Of a stretch of 64,000 bases of DNA, positions 10,958 through 22,687 are shown one piece after another. Location: positions 21,650,587 through 21,714,586 of the forward strand of contig OY829667.1 in the NCBI GenBank assembly GCA_963691815.1, written 5' to 3'. The DNA comes from Echiichthys vipera (Eukaryota > Chordata > Actinopteri > Perciformes > Trachinidae). The notes under the pieces were generated by a model, which was not told the origin of the DNA, did not search any database, and saw nothing but the letters and a program-made list of their open reading frames with translations. Positions within the stretch are counted from its first letter, which is position 1; each line of letters begins with the position of its first letter. A program made the translations under genes and the position numbers.

Positions 10958-11475
10958 GTTCAGTACCAGTAACTATAATAATATCTACAGTAATGTGAAT
11001 ATGAATTATTCACATTACTATATGTTATGGCAGTTAATATAGTAGAATAGTAGAAACAAGTACAGCCAAGTTGATAGAATATGACAATGATAATAATTAT
11101 GGTGGTAAATATGATCAATGATGAGTAGTGGTAATAACAGCTGTGATACAGTGAGATATATTACTGATGATGTTTTTATGACTACAAATTGTATAACTTA
11201 TAAGACTAATGATAGTTTATATGAATAATAGTAATAATAGCAGAAGGAAGCGTCATGCAGGACCACGACAGCAGGCACCACCACGATCAGCAGAGACCTG
11301 AGAGACGACAAAGCACAAACAACTCCGGGGAAGAAGTTTGAATTAGTGACATGCATTGATGAGACATGAATGATACAGACAGAGAGGAGAGAAGCTCAGA
11401 GTATCAGGAAAAGTATTATCTCCCGGCAGACTACACCTATAGCAGCATAATTAAGCAGAACAAAATCAGTTTGAA
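10958..11475 (-). mobile_element. L2-type LINE, 3' untranslated fragment
   Basis: The phrases 'agtaactataataat', 'gatcaatgatgagtagtgg', 'caggcaccaccacgatcagc' and 'gcagcataattaagcag' match the 3' region of the longer L2-type copy at 41449-43092, in the same orientation. No coding part is retained. Confidence 0.8.
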
Positions 11476-12530
11476 TGACAATGACAGAGAAATTGAATGA
11501 CAATAGAAGTGTTTTCTTTTCTTTTTTCTGTTACCTGAAGGCCACCATAGGTTCCACAGTACTATATGCTTTGAAAGAAGGTGGCGAAAGGGGTATATAG
11601 TTGGTTTCAACCTCTGCTAGATGGCACAAGACAAATGCTGTCAGTTTTCTGGTGAGGTCTCAGAAGTTTAGTGGCAGTTTGACATGACATTTACTGAGCA
11701 TGTTAATACTACTCAGAGGATAAACCATTTTAATTTCCATGTCCTCATGTCTTTGCTCTAGCACCACTTCAGATCCATTTTTACATAAGCCCACTGGACT
11801 GGTCTTGTTACTATTAAAGATGTTTATGCATAAGTTGATCTTGGTCAGAGGAGACAGAGACAGAGAGAGTCAAGTCTAATAGGAGGACTGCTATCGACCA
11901 GCGTGAAACAACTACTGGGTTACTTCTTTGCTGTCTGGTCTGATTTGTCTGGAAATAACTCTAAGGAGGAAGTACCCAGTGTGTCTTGCTGATCCAGTGA
12001 CTGTTCACGCTGTTCACGCTCAACCTAGCTGCTGATGGAATTCTTTCTTTCTTAATGTTACACAATTAAGCTGCTCATGAAGATGATGAACATAGTACGC
12101 AAATATTATATGTATATGATGTATATGATGTACTGGAGTGGCCCAGGAAGATGATAGCTGGACCATTAGCATAAGCTAATGTGGATCCTTCTAAATACAA
12201 AAATAACGTTTAAATCTGCATGATTAGTGTTCATTTCATGTGTTCGTATAGTCTTGGCTTTATAATTCAAGAAGAATTTTTTTGTACCAGGCTAGTTTTT
12301 TCATGAGAGTTTTTTCTTGAGTGACGGCTAGCCTCTGGCCCTCACTTCTCAGAGGAATACGTCTGCCAGACAGCAGTCTCCCCCCCAACGTCACATACAT
12401 GCCCTTTTTTGGTAAGAAGAAATGAGGCGGAGCCAAAGTCTGACAAGATGGAATCTCCCGTAGGCGAGGACGATTGGATCAAGTTGAGAGAACGGACCCC
12501 GACGGGTATTCTTCGTCCATTTTTTATACA
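11476..12530. other. Intronic sequence, nothing firmly recognised
   Basis: It includes a patch at 11540-11640 ('ccaccataggttcc', 'ctgctagatggca') that has the style of a dispersed repeat, but no second copy is in the window. No exon signal. Confidence 0.4.
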
Positions 12531-12690
12531 GTCTATGGTCCCAACCTGTTGACCCAGCTGACCTGCCTTAACAGCTTGTTGAGACTGCCTCCAAGCTTTG
12601 ATTCCACCACCCCAGTACACCACTGTAAAGTACAAACTGCTGGCCAGGAGCCTGTTACACACACTGGAAGATCTGAGTCCTGAGGGCCCT
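12530..12690 (-). mobile_element. Rex1/CR1-like reverse-transcriptase C-terminal relic
   Basis: The minus strand reads SLYFTVVYWGGGIKAWRQSQQ. This resembles the Rex1/CR1 segment that reads VVCWGA at about 23800 in this window. Only this short piece is recognisable. The left flank carries the fish repeat phrase 'ttttttatacagtctatgg'. Confidence 0.6.
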
Positions 12691-13380
12691 GACACTCCAA
12701 CCTGACATTAAAGGACTAGAGAACAAAGGCCGACTGTTGCCTCACCTCGCCCAAAAAGATGTGCTTGAACACACAACAGAGACTACAGTCAGAGGGCAAC
12801 TTGTACGTATATTCTGCGGCTGCATGAGAGGAAATAACTCTCCGTACCAGCAGGTAGCAGTGGTCTGTATCTATCACTCAAAAAGGGAAACCAGACGACA
12901 AACAGGACAAATTCAAGACATTAGTTAGCAGGTTAGCATTAACAACACAACCTGATGTTTTAACTTTCCAAGTTAATAATAACACAAACAACTATGATTC
13001 ATTTATGCTAAAGGGCTCAATGGATAAAAACATTATCTCACCTGATACAACATGTTTGTTTTCCATCTCACAGCCTCTTGACTTTAGTTATTCTATTCTA
13101 TTTTCCTCACTTCTGTTTCTCCTCTCGTGCAATGACTAAACTGCCAATCATTGACTAACAGCTGACCGTCTGCTCTGTCCTTCAGTGTTTTTAGTCCACT
13201 CCATTTTTTTATTGATTTGGATCAAAGTAATTGTATGAGTCCACCCTCTGACCTGCCTCTCCATTGATCACAACCAGGACAGGGGGCTTCCTGTTCCTCT
13301 GGTAGGCCACTCATTCCTTCCGCTGATATTGGGGAGGAAAAGTTTGATGTCCTGGCCATGTACTGAGTGTGTACATGTAC

Positions 13381-13383
<3 letters not shown>

Positions 13384-13414
<31 letters not shown>
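13384..13414 (+). repeat. Short (GT)n microsatellite
   Basis: About 15 GT units. Confidence 0.95.
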
Positions 13415-13416
<2 letters not shown>

Positions 13417-13489
13417 TTCCATGCAGCCTCTTTTTTTTTTGACTGCAAACAACAACACAGATGGTCTTTAAGGATGACAACCAGACGTC

Positions 13490-13690
13490 GCCATGGCGAC
13501 CACCTGTCTTTGCGCCAAAAAGAAAACCTTGAGCTTGCAGCAGGCCATGATTTATTCACACTTTTCCTATTGTATGACAGTTTGGGCTAAAGCATCCCCA
13601 TCTATAACCAGACACATCTCATCTCTGTATAACCAGGCCCTGAATAATAATGGATACAGAGCCCATTCATTGGCTCTACTGTCAAACTAA
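13490..13690 (+). mobile_element. LINE reverse-transcriptase C-terminal relic
   Basis: The + strand reads ATCLCAKKKTLSLQQAM and then SHFSYCMTVWAKASPS and SLYNQALN. This is the pattern of the segment downstream of the RT domain in fish LINEs, where a Y-C-x-x-x-W motif is followed by LY-Q-x-L. Family assignment is uncertain and the fragment ends at a stop. Confidence 0.55.
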
Positions 13691-15340
13691 TTATTCTGGC
13701 CTTGGCCTTGACAGTAGTGTTAGGTAGGTAGGTAGAAAGTTAGATAGCCCGCATTCCAACGTTGGCAGCTCTTTCATTACAATTTTGAACACTCACACAA
13801 CCTTCCTAAGTATACTGTATAAGTCCAAGTATAAATAACAAGTAGTGATTTCATTACAGTAACATGCACCTTTTGAAATGTTGAGAAATCCAAAGCTTGA
13901 CAAATCTGCTGTTCTACAGTTTCTAAGGTTTGATAGGACAATCGCTTTAGGGAACATATGACTTGAGACTATAAGCATTGTGTTTTATTAGATATCTGTG
14001 TCAAAATGTAAGTTGACAAAGTACTGCAGAACAATTATTTACATACCAGGATGCTGTCGCTATATATTCTTCATTCTATATATAATGAATATAATCATAT
14101 CATTTATTACTGAAGATTTGTCTCGAGTAGGAAGTGGGATTTCCACTGCCATATGAGTGGGTGGAAATCACGTTTTTCTAATGTGATTGGATATTTGCCA
14201 GTCATGTTGTCAAGCAATTTAGTCTACTGATAATACATAAAAGTTTCACATTTTAATTTTGGAATTAAAAATGGACATGAGCATATTGTTTCTATTTTGT
14301 CTTCTCACTCATATTCTTCTTCTTCTTTTCTAGTGATTTCAATGCTGGATCAGCTCAGATGACTCTCATTAAGCTCAATAGGCCAATAGTTCTGCAGAAA
14401 CTGATGGATTCATCCAAAGTGTCCTGCATTAGCAATACATTTATGTGTATGGACAGGTTTGAAAGTGGGAGTGCTCAGTCTGACACTAAGTAGGTGTCTC
14501 TCATCTGATTTATTGATGGCCAGGGATTATTTATTGATGAGAAGATCTATCCATTAGTAATGCCTGGGGACTCTGGGGTGGCTCATGGATCAATGGAGCT
14601 CCTCTGGTTCAGATGCTGTGAGGTCTTTGTGCCAGTCAAAGGGTTTTGGCCTCTGTGAGAGGTCACAGTGCTGAAGACCACAAGGGCACATAGGTAGTTT
14701 TGTGTGGTTGCACTTTCCAGACACTGCAGAAGTCTTTGATTTCAGTGCAAATAGTGAATTTGATCGTCCAGTAGGGTGCAGTTCTGAGAAATTCAGCACC
14801 ACAGCATCCAAACTGGCTCAGTGGTTGTACTCTAAAGGCCTTTTTAAAACCTGACCCTATAAGTTTCTACAGAAACAAATCTCTCAATAATAAAGCAACA
14901 CTCCTAGGTCACGAATATACAGTGTTGGTGTATGTTGACATGCTAGTGTATGTACACTCTGGCTTGTTTCCATGGCACTGTGGCCTATAGCCTGTGTGTA
15001 CATACCCACATTTTCTTGAATGTATCAAAGGGAGGAAATACTAAAGACTCTACTCCTTTACCTGCCAGTAGGATTGTTTGTTTTGATAAAGGTGTTTTGT
15101 GGCTTATATCCAACACTGAGATGTGGGGCCAATTATAATTAGGATTTTGGTGTTGTGACTGATAGAGCTAAATCCATCTGTGTCAGTTGATGCTGACAAT
15201 CTGGAGATAAAATAATGCAGTGTGTGATGTTGAAAGATCCTAATCATTTTGCCTTTTGAACAAGTTGCTTGTCTTCATTCTCATTCAGGTTTTTATGACT
15301 GGGATCAGGAAAAACAACTTTACCTTTTCTCTTTTCGCAG
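13691..15340. other. Intronic sequence, nothing recognised
   Basis: No repeat or RNA gene recognised. A short GGTAGGTAGGTAG patch lies near 13722. No exon was convincing before the splice signals at 15341. Confidence 0.5.
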
Positions 15341-15364
15341 AATAAGTTGGCCTGGTGCAGAAAG
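15341..15364 (+). CDS. Candidate 24-nt microexon
   Basis: A strong acceptor, 'ttaccttttctcttttcgcag', is followed after 24 nt by the donor AAAG|GTACTG. The 24 nt are in frame 0 with the upstream ankyrin exon and encode NKLAWCRK without a stop. A TATGACT sequence about 45 nt upstream could serve as branch point. Microexons whose length is a multiple of three are common in neuronal genes, and ankyrins are heavily spliced there. I do not recognise these residues from a known ankyrin isoform. Chance pairing of a good acceptor with a mediocre donor remains possible. Confidence 0.35.
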
Positions 15365-16311
15365 GTACTGAAGACATTTCTGATTAGAGCTGATGATAAC
15401 TTAATGGTTCAAACTTTTCAAAAGTTCACATTTTCTGCCAAAACATTTGATATGTTTATAGTGTTTTTCTTAGAACTATATTCTTTATACTGTCATTGGA
15501 TACTTGGACTACTCATTCATTGGATTACTGATCCATTGCAGCCCATATAGTTTTACTGATGTTTAATGAAAAGTTCAACATTAGCTGCAGTGGTGGGAGC
15601 AACACATTAATCCGACTTAGACAGGAGTGAAACAACCTGGGGGAACTGAAGACAACCATTAGCTGTGGTCACTGAGCATTCGAGCACATGAACTGACACC
15701 ATAATACTACACAATACCACACAGAATCAAGATTGGGGCAACTAAATGCTCCTATTAAGATAGAGGTTGATACAATAGTATGTGGTTGTAATTCTAGTTT
15801 GATGGGAAAGTGTATCAGTCATTACATTATTTAGTATACAGTAATATAGTATACAATACCTTACTTATGGTATTATTATTTAAAAAAAAATATTATTGTT
15901 GATTTAACTGTTTTTAAATGCCCTCAACTAACACCAAGTCTTTGACAATGTGCCTTTAAAGTTATCAGCTCGACATAATGGCAAGTCTACAATGAAAATG
16001 TCTATGATACACTGTTCGGTTAATATTACGGTTTTGGGGTCACGGTTTTTCGGTACTGTTCGATTGTTTTTTTCTATTTCTTTTAGATTCTAAAAACACC
16101 ATGTATCTGATTTGTAGCCAAATAATTAAAAAAAAATGTAATCAGATATTCTTAAGGACATGTCATGCAATCATGCAAAAACTGAAATAATAAGGCAGCT
16201 AGCTTAGGGATTACTGTAACAAGCTTAAATGAAAGTGAAGTGAGATTTTGAAACAGTAGGAGAGAGATTGCTGCATTTACGCATTTATATATTAAGATGG
16301 CAAAAAGGTAA

Positions 16312-16336
16312 ACAGTTGTTTGCCTTCTAGGTAAGA
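16312..16336 (+). promoter_or_regulatory. Second, weaker candidate recursive splice site
   Basis: The sequence 'gttgtttgccttctag|gtaaga' joins an acceptor directly to a donor at 16330/16331. A TAAAC that could be a branch point lies about 20 nt upstream. The pyrimidine tract is interrupted by G bases and the donor is GTAAGA, so it is weaker than the site at 56418. Confidence 0.35.
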
Positions 16337-16430
16337 ATATAAACACTTTAAATCTTTAAAAAAAAAATGAAGAAAATAGGTTTTCTTTCACTAAAATACG
16401 CACAAACAGTAATCACTGAACTGACTGAAA

Positions 16431-17148
16431 TAGGCTACATCAGGGCTATTCAATTAATTTGGAATTGAGGCCGGCTGACGAAAATGATTCAAAATGAGGG
16501 GCCGTAAAAATATGAGCATCACATTAATGGATATTGTAAAACAATGCAGCGACATAGGAGTGCATACAGTATATTGTCTTTATTTTATCAATGTAAATAG
16601 TAGTCATAGGCCTCAAAGTGCAACAAACTTGTCAAAAACAATCCTTGTTGAATGAACAAACCTGTTAACCAGAGGGTTTTACTCAATTATTGGACTAAAG
16701 TAAAGTTTGAGGCTCTTGTCCTTTACTTGCATATTTTTACATGCTACTTTATACTTCTACTCCACTACAAATCAGTGGAAATACTCTTTTACTCCACAAC
16801 ATTTATCTGATTACTTCAGTTACTAGTTACTTTACCAGACTTACAAGTACATATGACACATTAGTTTATTAAATAAACTGGACTGACACAAATTAACGTA
16901 ACATAAATGCAGAGTAGCATGATTTTGATCAACTTCTCCTCTTTACACGCAGATATGGCTGCAGAGTAAACACAGGGTTCACAGAGACAGAAACAAAAAC
17001 TTCTCTGGTGAAGGTTTTCTGTGTCAAATTTTCTTTTTTTCAGAGTAAAAAGAGACATTGATGTGGTGATTTAACCACGGATTTAACCAGACAGAAACGA
17101 TTGAGAACAACAACAGGGCAGAGCCTAGCGAGCTGTTGCCAAGAGGAT
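16431..17148. other. Intronic sequence with possible hAT debris
   Basis: The phrases 'gggctattcaattaatttgg' and 'ggggccgtaaaaatatgagc' have the style of fish hAT MITEs. A related phrase 'ttacggttttggggtcacgg' lies at 16025-16050. No intact end or target duplication was identified. Confidence 0.35.
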
Positions 17149-17360
17149 TCAGAAACCAGTGTGTAGCGGCAGCGTGCGTAGCGGGAGCGTGCGAGTCTCC
17201 CAGCATGCTGGGATTTGACGTGCTGAGACGTAGCGCTGAGATGGGCACGAGAGAGGACAGCGGTCATGAACATAGACATAAAGAGTAGACGCCTCATCGA
17301 ACGTTGGGCCTATTGGCGCTGACGAGCGGTGGAGCCGCCATCTTGGCCCGGTCGCCCGCT
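17149..17360 (-). repeat. GC-rich repeat, inverted partner at 19520-19645
   Basis: Read on the minus strand it holds 'ccaagatggcggc', 'cccaacgttcgatg' and 'tctactctttatgtctatg', all found on the + strand at 19530-19605. The two copies face each other across about 2.2 kb. They could be arms of one element or two insertions of one family. Confidence 0.65.
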
Positions 17361-17553
17361 CCACTCAGTGTAAGGACAGGACACGGTTCAGCGTATTTTA
17401 ATATTCACAGTGGGATTAACAGTAATAGAATATTCTGATATATGATATATGTGATGTATGGTAGGTGTTTTGCAAACACTATAAATATAAACACAACAAG
17501 AGAAATCATTTATAGAGTATTAATAGGCTATATTTCATACATGAATACATAAA

Positions 17554-17577
17554 TCTCTCTCTCACTCACTCTCTCTT

Positions 17578-17631
<54 letters not shown>

Positions 17632-17664
17632 GCACGCACACGCACACACACACACACACACACT
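17554..17664 (+). repeat. Compound (CT)n-(CA)n microsatellite
   Basis: CT-rich repeats pass into CA repeats with a few CG and AA interruptions. A further CA patch lies at 17762-17784. Confidence 0.95.
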
Positions 17665-17784
17665 CAGAGAAAATTAAAATACATATAAATCAAGAGTATC
17701 AATACAATTAGGTCAGAGAGAGAGATGACATTTTGGACACATCTAAATACAAGTCAAACAGACACACACACACACACACACACA

Positions 17785-18827
17785 AACAGACACACTTTCA
17801 TTTAAAGCACTAAAAAAAACAAGAGCCGAACCCTATATGTTTATAAATATTCAGAAATGATCCATGCTCTGCCAGTCGCATAGTCGTGGTAGTGGAGAGG
17901 AGAGGGAGGGTCCACATTTGAGCGAGTGTGTGTGGTATAAAAATATATATAACATTTTGTTAAATCGATCATTTTCACACTGTTTTGTTCTTGCACAATT
18001 ACCAATGAGAGTGTAGCTCTAATCGGTAAAGACAGTGATGTTGTAGGAGTACTTTGTATAGTATCTAAAATGACTGTGTCCTTTGTTTTTAGGCAAGGTC
18101 TAATTATGTGAATGTCTTCTTTATTACATATTTTAATTATGTAGTAATTGTATTTAATGTGCAAACAAAAACACGGGGCATAGTTCAGTAGTATCCATTT
18201 TAAATTATACAAACCATTTAAGATTTTTCCTTAGTTAAATAAATGTATGATTTTTTCTTTTCAGACTGTTTCAACTTCTCTGGTACAACTAAACTAAAAA
18301 AGCCTGGACTCATCAGCTCTGGTTTACAAACATGTGACGTTCGTCCTGCTTTAAGTGGAGATGTGGAGAACCAAGTAAAAATGTATGGAACATTTTGTTC
18401 AGCTGTGAGAATATCGGGCACAGAGTGGAAATACATGTTCACGCTTGCCTCGTAAATCTCTAATTCATTCTTTATAATAAACCCCACATCATGTTGCTCC
18501 TGTTTGATGAAACAGTTTAACAGCAAAGGATATTGGTCAGATTCTGTCACTTCTCCTTTGATAGTCTAAACTTTAAAAAAAAAAGTGACATGACATGAAA
18601 AATTATCTCATAATTCATCTCAATGTCATGTTCAATATTTAAAAAAACAAAACTGAGAATATCTGAGGTGACCTGAGATGAACTGTCTCTGAAGTGTCTT
18701 CCTCTCATGAAACCACAGCACATCCTCCGCTGACCTACTGCTGGAAATGTGCAATCCATTTACACTAGACCACATGTACGTTAACCCCTCTCCTCCCTGC
18801 TTCTCCTTTCATATCAACACAGGCATG

Positions 18828-18831
<4 letters not shown>
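17785..18831. other. Intronic sequence, nothing recognised
   Basis: AT-rich. The 110- and 123-codon minus-strand frames at 17841-18550 show no motif I know and no coding composition. Confidence 0.5.

Positions 18832-18883
<52 letters not shown>
18832..18883 (+). repeat. (CA)n microsatellite
   Basis: About 26 CA units. Confidence 0.97.
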
Positions 18884-18884
<1 letters not shown>

Positions 18885-18944
18885 CTGGCCGGGGGGTAAA
18901 TTAACTAACATTCCCACAGAGGCTAATCTCCACGCCTCTACTGC

Positions 18945-19252
18945 GGGCGGCTGTGGCTTGGTGGCAGAGTGGGTCGTCCTCTGTTCGAGAGATTGGTGGT
19001 ACGATCCCCATCTCCCCCCGGTCCACATGTCGAAGTGTCCTTGAGCAAGACACTGAACCCCAAATTGCTCCCCGTGCTGCGCATGGGTGTGTGAATGTGG
19101 TGTGAATGGTTAGATCAGATTAGATGGTATGTAGATGTCCACTGCCATCAGTGTGAATGTCTGTGTGAATGGGTGAATGTGACAAACACTGTGAAGCGCC
19201 TTGAGTAGTCAGATGACTAGAAAGGCGCTATATAAGTATATAAGTCCATTTA
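18945..19252 (+). mobile_element. tRNA-derived SINE with LINE-type stem-loop tail
   Basis: The head resembles a tRNA gene, with an A box TGGCTTGGTGG at 18954-18964 and a B box GGTACGATCCC at 18998-19008, the two parts of an internal RNA polymerase III promoter. The body contains 'gtccttgagcaagacactgaa' in shortened form, then repeated 'gtgtgaatg' words. The tail 'gaagcgccttgag...aaaggcgctatataag' can fold into a stem-loop like the 3' tail of L2-type LINEs in fish. Substitutions in both boxes suggest an aged copy. Confidence 0.85.
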
Positions 19253-19519
19253 CTGTGACAAGATAATAATAATAAAATAAGGGACAGCAGCTCCTCTGGC
19301 AGCTAAATATTTATCTACCTGCCACAGCCTGAGGGACTCACTATAACATTCAAAAATGCATGGATTTATGTATAATTGTTTAAAATTGTACTGTACCGTA
19401 CTGATTATGAATTGTAATATTGTAATATTAGATTAGAGCAGGAATACGCTGCACAGTGCTCTGGCATCTTGTTCCTTCTGCTGCTCAACTCAGAGGCTCA
19501 ACGAGTCACTCATAGAACT

Positions 19520-19645
19520 GATCTGGTAGGATGACCGGTCCAAGATGGCGGCCGCATTTCTCGCGGCCCAACGTTCGATGCGGCATCTACTCTTTATATG
19601 TCTATGGTCATGAAGGCTTACGCTACGTTGCACCTCAAAAAACAC
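19520..19645 (+). repeat. GC-rich repeat, inverted partner of 17149-17360
   Basis: It shares 'ccaagatggcggc', 'cccaacgttcgatg' and 'tctactctttat' with the earlier copy in opposite orientation. It is followed by 'gcgaaccgtgacatgcgtacc', which recalls hAT ends carrying CGGTTC/GGTACC words. Confidence 0.65.
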
Positions 19646-19734
19646 GTGTAGCGAACCGTGACATGCGTACCGAACGGGACAGATTTTTTTTCAGAAAACT
19701 GCTCCACCCCTACTGAACGATGTCAACCTTTTTA

Positions 19735-20482
19735 GACAATAGAAATTAAGTTCAAAGCAATCTATAAGTAAAGAGCATTGCCAGATATCACGGGAATGAG
19801 TAGCTGCAAATCAGTGGACTGAACTGAGCATTTTCTTGCCTATGATTTCAACTTTTCATTTCCATTAAAGAAGACTGTGTTCTTCTTTTAGGAGATTCCA
19901 CTTTATAGTGAATTTGAAGCTTTGAATCTTGATGGGATATGTGGAATTGATGTAAAAAGCTGCTCTAATTCAACTTCCTCTGGCTTATATGAATTGTGTG
20001 GAAGTCTAACTGTTCTACTTTCGATTTTCTAGCTGTACACATTGCAAATGGACAGTTTATGCTGAATTTGATATTTTAACGCAGAAAGAGATGACTTAGC
20101 TTGATAGAACTGGGGAGCTGTTGAACCGAGGCCCATTACTGTCATTGGAGTGTGTTGTCCTTTTATTTCAACCGTCCATCAGCCTCAGTAAAAAATATCT
20201 GCAGAACTACTTGAAAAATAAACATTTTCCAAATCCATGTAATATAATTTTTTTCTTCATGCCTAATCACTTCAGGAGCCATAACTGAGACTGTGGATAA
20301 TACTGGAGGGAGATGTTCAGAGAGACACTCAAAGCAATTAGACAGGAAAGGTTACCATGTCACAACCGTGTGTGTGCAAATGTTTAGATGGAGCTTTACC
20401 CAAAGAAAACATTTCAAAGAACAGCATGCCAGAAATAGCCTTGATCCAGCTTGATTAAAAAGCATACTGTCAGAGTGAGGGC

Positions 20483-20484
<2 letters not shown>
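19735..20484. other. Intronic sequence, nothing recognised
   Basis: No exon signal, RNA gene or repeat recognised. Confidence 0.5.
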
Positions 20485-20577
<93 letters not shown>

Positions 20578-20595
20578 TGTGTGTGTGTGTGTGTG
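20485..20595 (+). repeat. (GT)n microsatellite
   Basis: About 55 GT units, with GCGC interruptions near 20573. Confidence 0.98.
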
Positions 20596-20846
20596 TTTGT
20601 ATGTGTTAATCTCTCAGGCCTCACGCCGTCCTATTATATGCCTCATACTGTAGAAATGTAGCAGATTTGATTAGTTTCATGGTATTAACTTATCTTCATC
20701 CAGTGAAATCTCAGGGCTATGATGATGAGTTGAATTTTACATCCATCCTTTTAAATACTCTTATCCATCATTTTCATTCAGATTCTCTTGTGATTTAAAT
20801 TGCACTCCATGAGGTTTTCATCTATTTAATTGTCTTTCAAATTCCT

Positions 20847-20923
20847 ATCTATCACAGAGTGAATTAAAACAATGGTGATTGATCATATGACCCACTAATG
20901 AAAACACTTGTTGTCTCTTTGCT
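20847..20923 (-). repeat. Inverted partner of the repeat at 1934-2012
   Basis: Reads 'cacagagtgaattaaaac' through 'ccactaatgaaaac', the near-exact reverse complement of 1934-2012. Similarity stops abruptly on both sides. Confidence 0.75.
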
Positions 20924-21599
20924 GAGTATTCATATCTGTGTGTCTGTGGAGACATTCTCTTTTTAGATGCAAATGCATCTGAAAACCTAAATGAAAAGAA
21001 AGTTTAAAATTCACATGCAGCGCTCTATTAGTCGCGGTTTACGTCAGTCAGCAGCGGTTGGTCTGCCCAGGTGGAGCTAGAACCTGAAGCATATGCTGCG
21101 TTTCATTGTAATCGGAAATCAGGAACTTCCAACTTCTGAGTCAGGCTCGCTCTAATGTGTCTCACCGGCACAGGTCCATTTCATTACTGCTGACTCACAA
21201 TGGAGGATAAACGCACAGAGAAAGAAGAGTGTTCAACTTCCAGTCCACAGAAAAAGAAACAAAAAACTCACAGAAGTAAAGAAGGGCAAATAATCAAGAA
21301 GCATTGTAACTGTGAATGTGTCAAGATGGAGGCCCTGAAAGAACAGGCTTGCCTGCAATTACATCTTACCGCCAAAGAGGCCGCTAGAAACAAGACATCT
21401 CAAATCTTATGGATTATGACTTTAAGAAACAAAACAAAACATCATAGAGATTAGACGAATGAAAACGGAGCGATAGGGAGGTCTGTGTCTCTTTTGGTCA
21501 TTGGACTTTCAATTCACATAAGGGATATTAAAAAACAAAAAAAACAGTGTTTATTCGATTTTTGTTTTGAAATACTAAAATCAAAACTGAATAACAAGG

Positions 21600-21995
21600 C
21601 ATTTTACTTGATTTTCGTTTTGTAGTTATGATAACAAAAATTAAAATCACTAGAAGAAAAAACAACTTTTTTCATATTCTCTGACCGGAAGTTTCCATTT
21701 CCCCAGTAAAGCTGTGAGGACCCTGCTGTGTAGGAGAGGGATTTCTGCTTCTTCTCTGATATTTGAACTCCTGATATTTGAACCTGAGGGCTTTGACTGT
21801 TGGTAGTTGTGACTGGTTTTGTTCAAAAGTGCAGAATTCTATCTTTATGGCTTAGTGTTGTTGAAAGACTAAATTGTTGTTGCCATAGCTACGGTAAACA
21901 AATAGAAACTTCCAGTTGGATAATATGAAAAAAAATGTTGTTTTTTCGTTTTTGTCTTCTAGTGATTTTAGTTTTTCTTATCATCACTTAGTAGT
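21600..21995. repeat. Foldback repeat with about 90-bp arms
   Basis: The left arm (21605-21703: 'gttatgataacaaaaatt', 'aaaatcactagaag', 'ggaagtttcc') is the imperfect reverse complement of the right arm (21904-21995: 'gaaacttccag', 'cttctagtgatttta', 'ttatcatcactta'). The spacer is about 200 bp. This could be a foldback-type or MITE relic. No target duplication was identified. Confidence 0.7.
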
Positions 21996-22687
21996 CATGA
22001 CTACAATTCTTATGGTTATGTGTCGGCAACTTAAAGCAGGGTTTGAAAGAGATTGTGCTTTGAATGTGAAACCCATTCTCCAGCATCAAAGTGCTGAGTA
22101 GAGATTGTCCTTGTGACCCAGATGCATTGTGTTCTCAGTGAAGCTGTCATGTTAAGTGTATTTCTGTATCATCGTCAAAGTTCCCAATTCAGGATTTATG
22201 TCTTTCACAGACATCAGAGCTGCTGCGATCCACTGACATTCAGTTTTACAGACACTCCTTACATTAACATTGTGTTCTTTTGGCATTAACTTACATTTGA
22301 AATACATTCCACTGGCTTTATGTCTTAAAGTGAAATTCCGGAGTAAAATCATCCCAGGGTCTTTTTAGGCAAATTTGGTCATCAAATAAGACATACATTT
22401 TTCGTGTATGAACTATTAACGTAGATTTTCCGGAGAGACGCTAACAGCCTGCCGTGGCTAACACTGATTAGCTCTGGGCGGCGAGTTGAACGCAATAAAA
22501 CGTCTTTTTTAACCACTAATACTGCTCTAATAACACCAAACCTCTGCAGCAGCATGAGAAGAGTCCCTACACATAAAACAAAGCACCAACAACATAGTTA
22601 GTGAACCCAGAGTTTATTAAAAGTACCAGCTGCTCCATTCAAGTCAATAACCAAATACAATCCAAAATGAAGGAGTCCGTTGATGAT

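Noticed and set aside
17841..18550. Two minus-strand frames above 100 codons
   Set aside because: AT-rich composition, no motif and no splice or promoter signal, consistent with chance.
18954..19008. tRNA gene
   Set aside because: The A and B boxes belong to a SINE head. Box substitutions, the SINE body and the stem-loop tail rule out a functional tRNA.
21200..21454. 84-codon + strand frame starting MEDKRTEKEEC
   Set aside because: Lysine-rich and A-rich composition with no promoter or splice context and no known domain, so it is most likely a chance frame.
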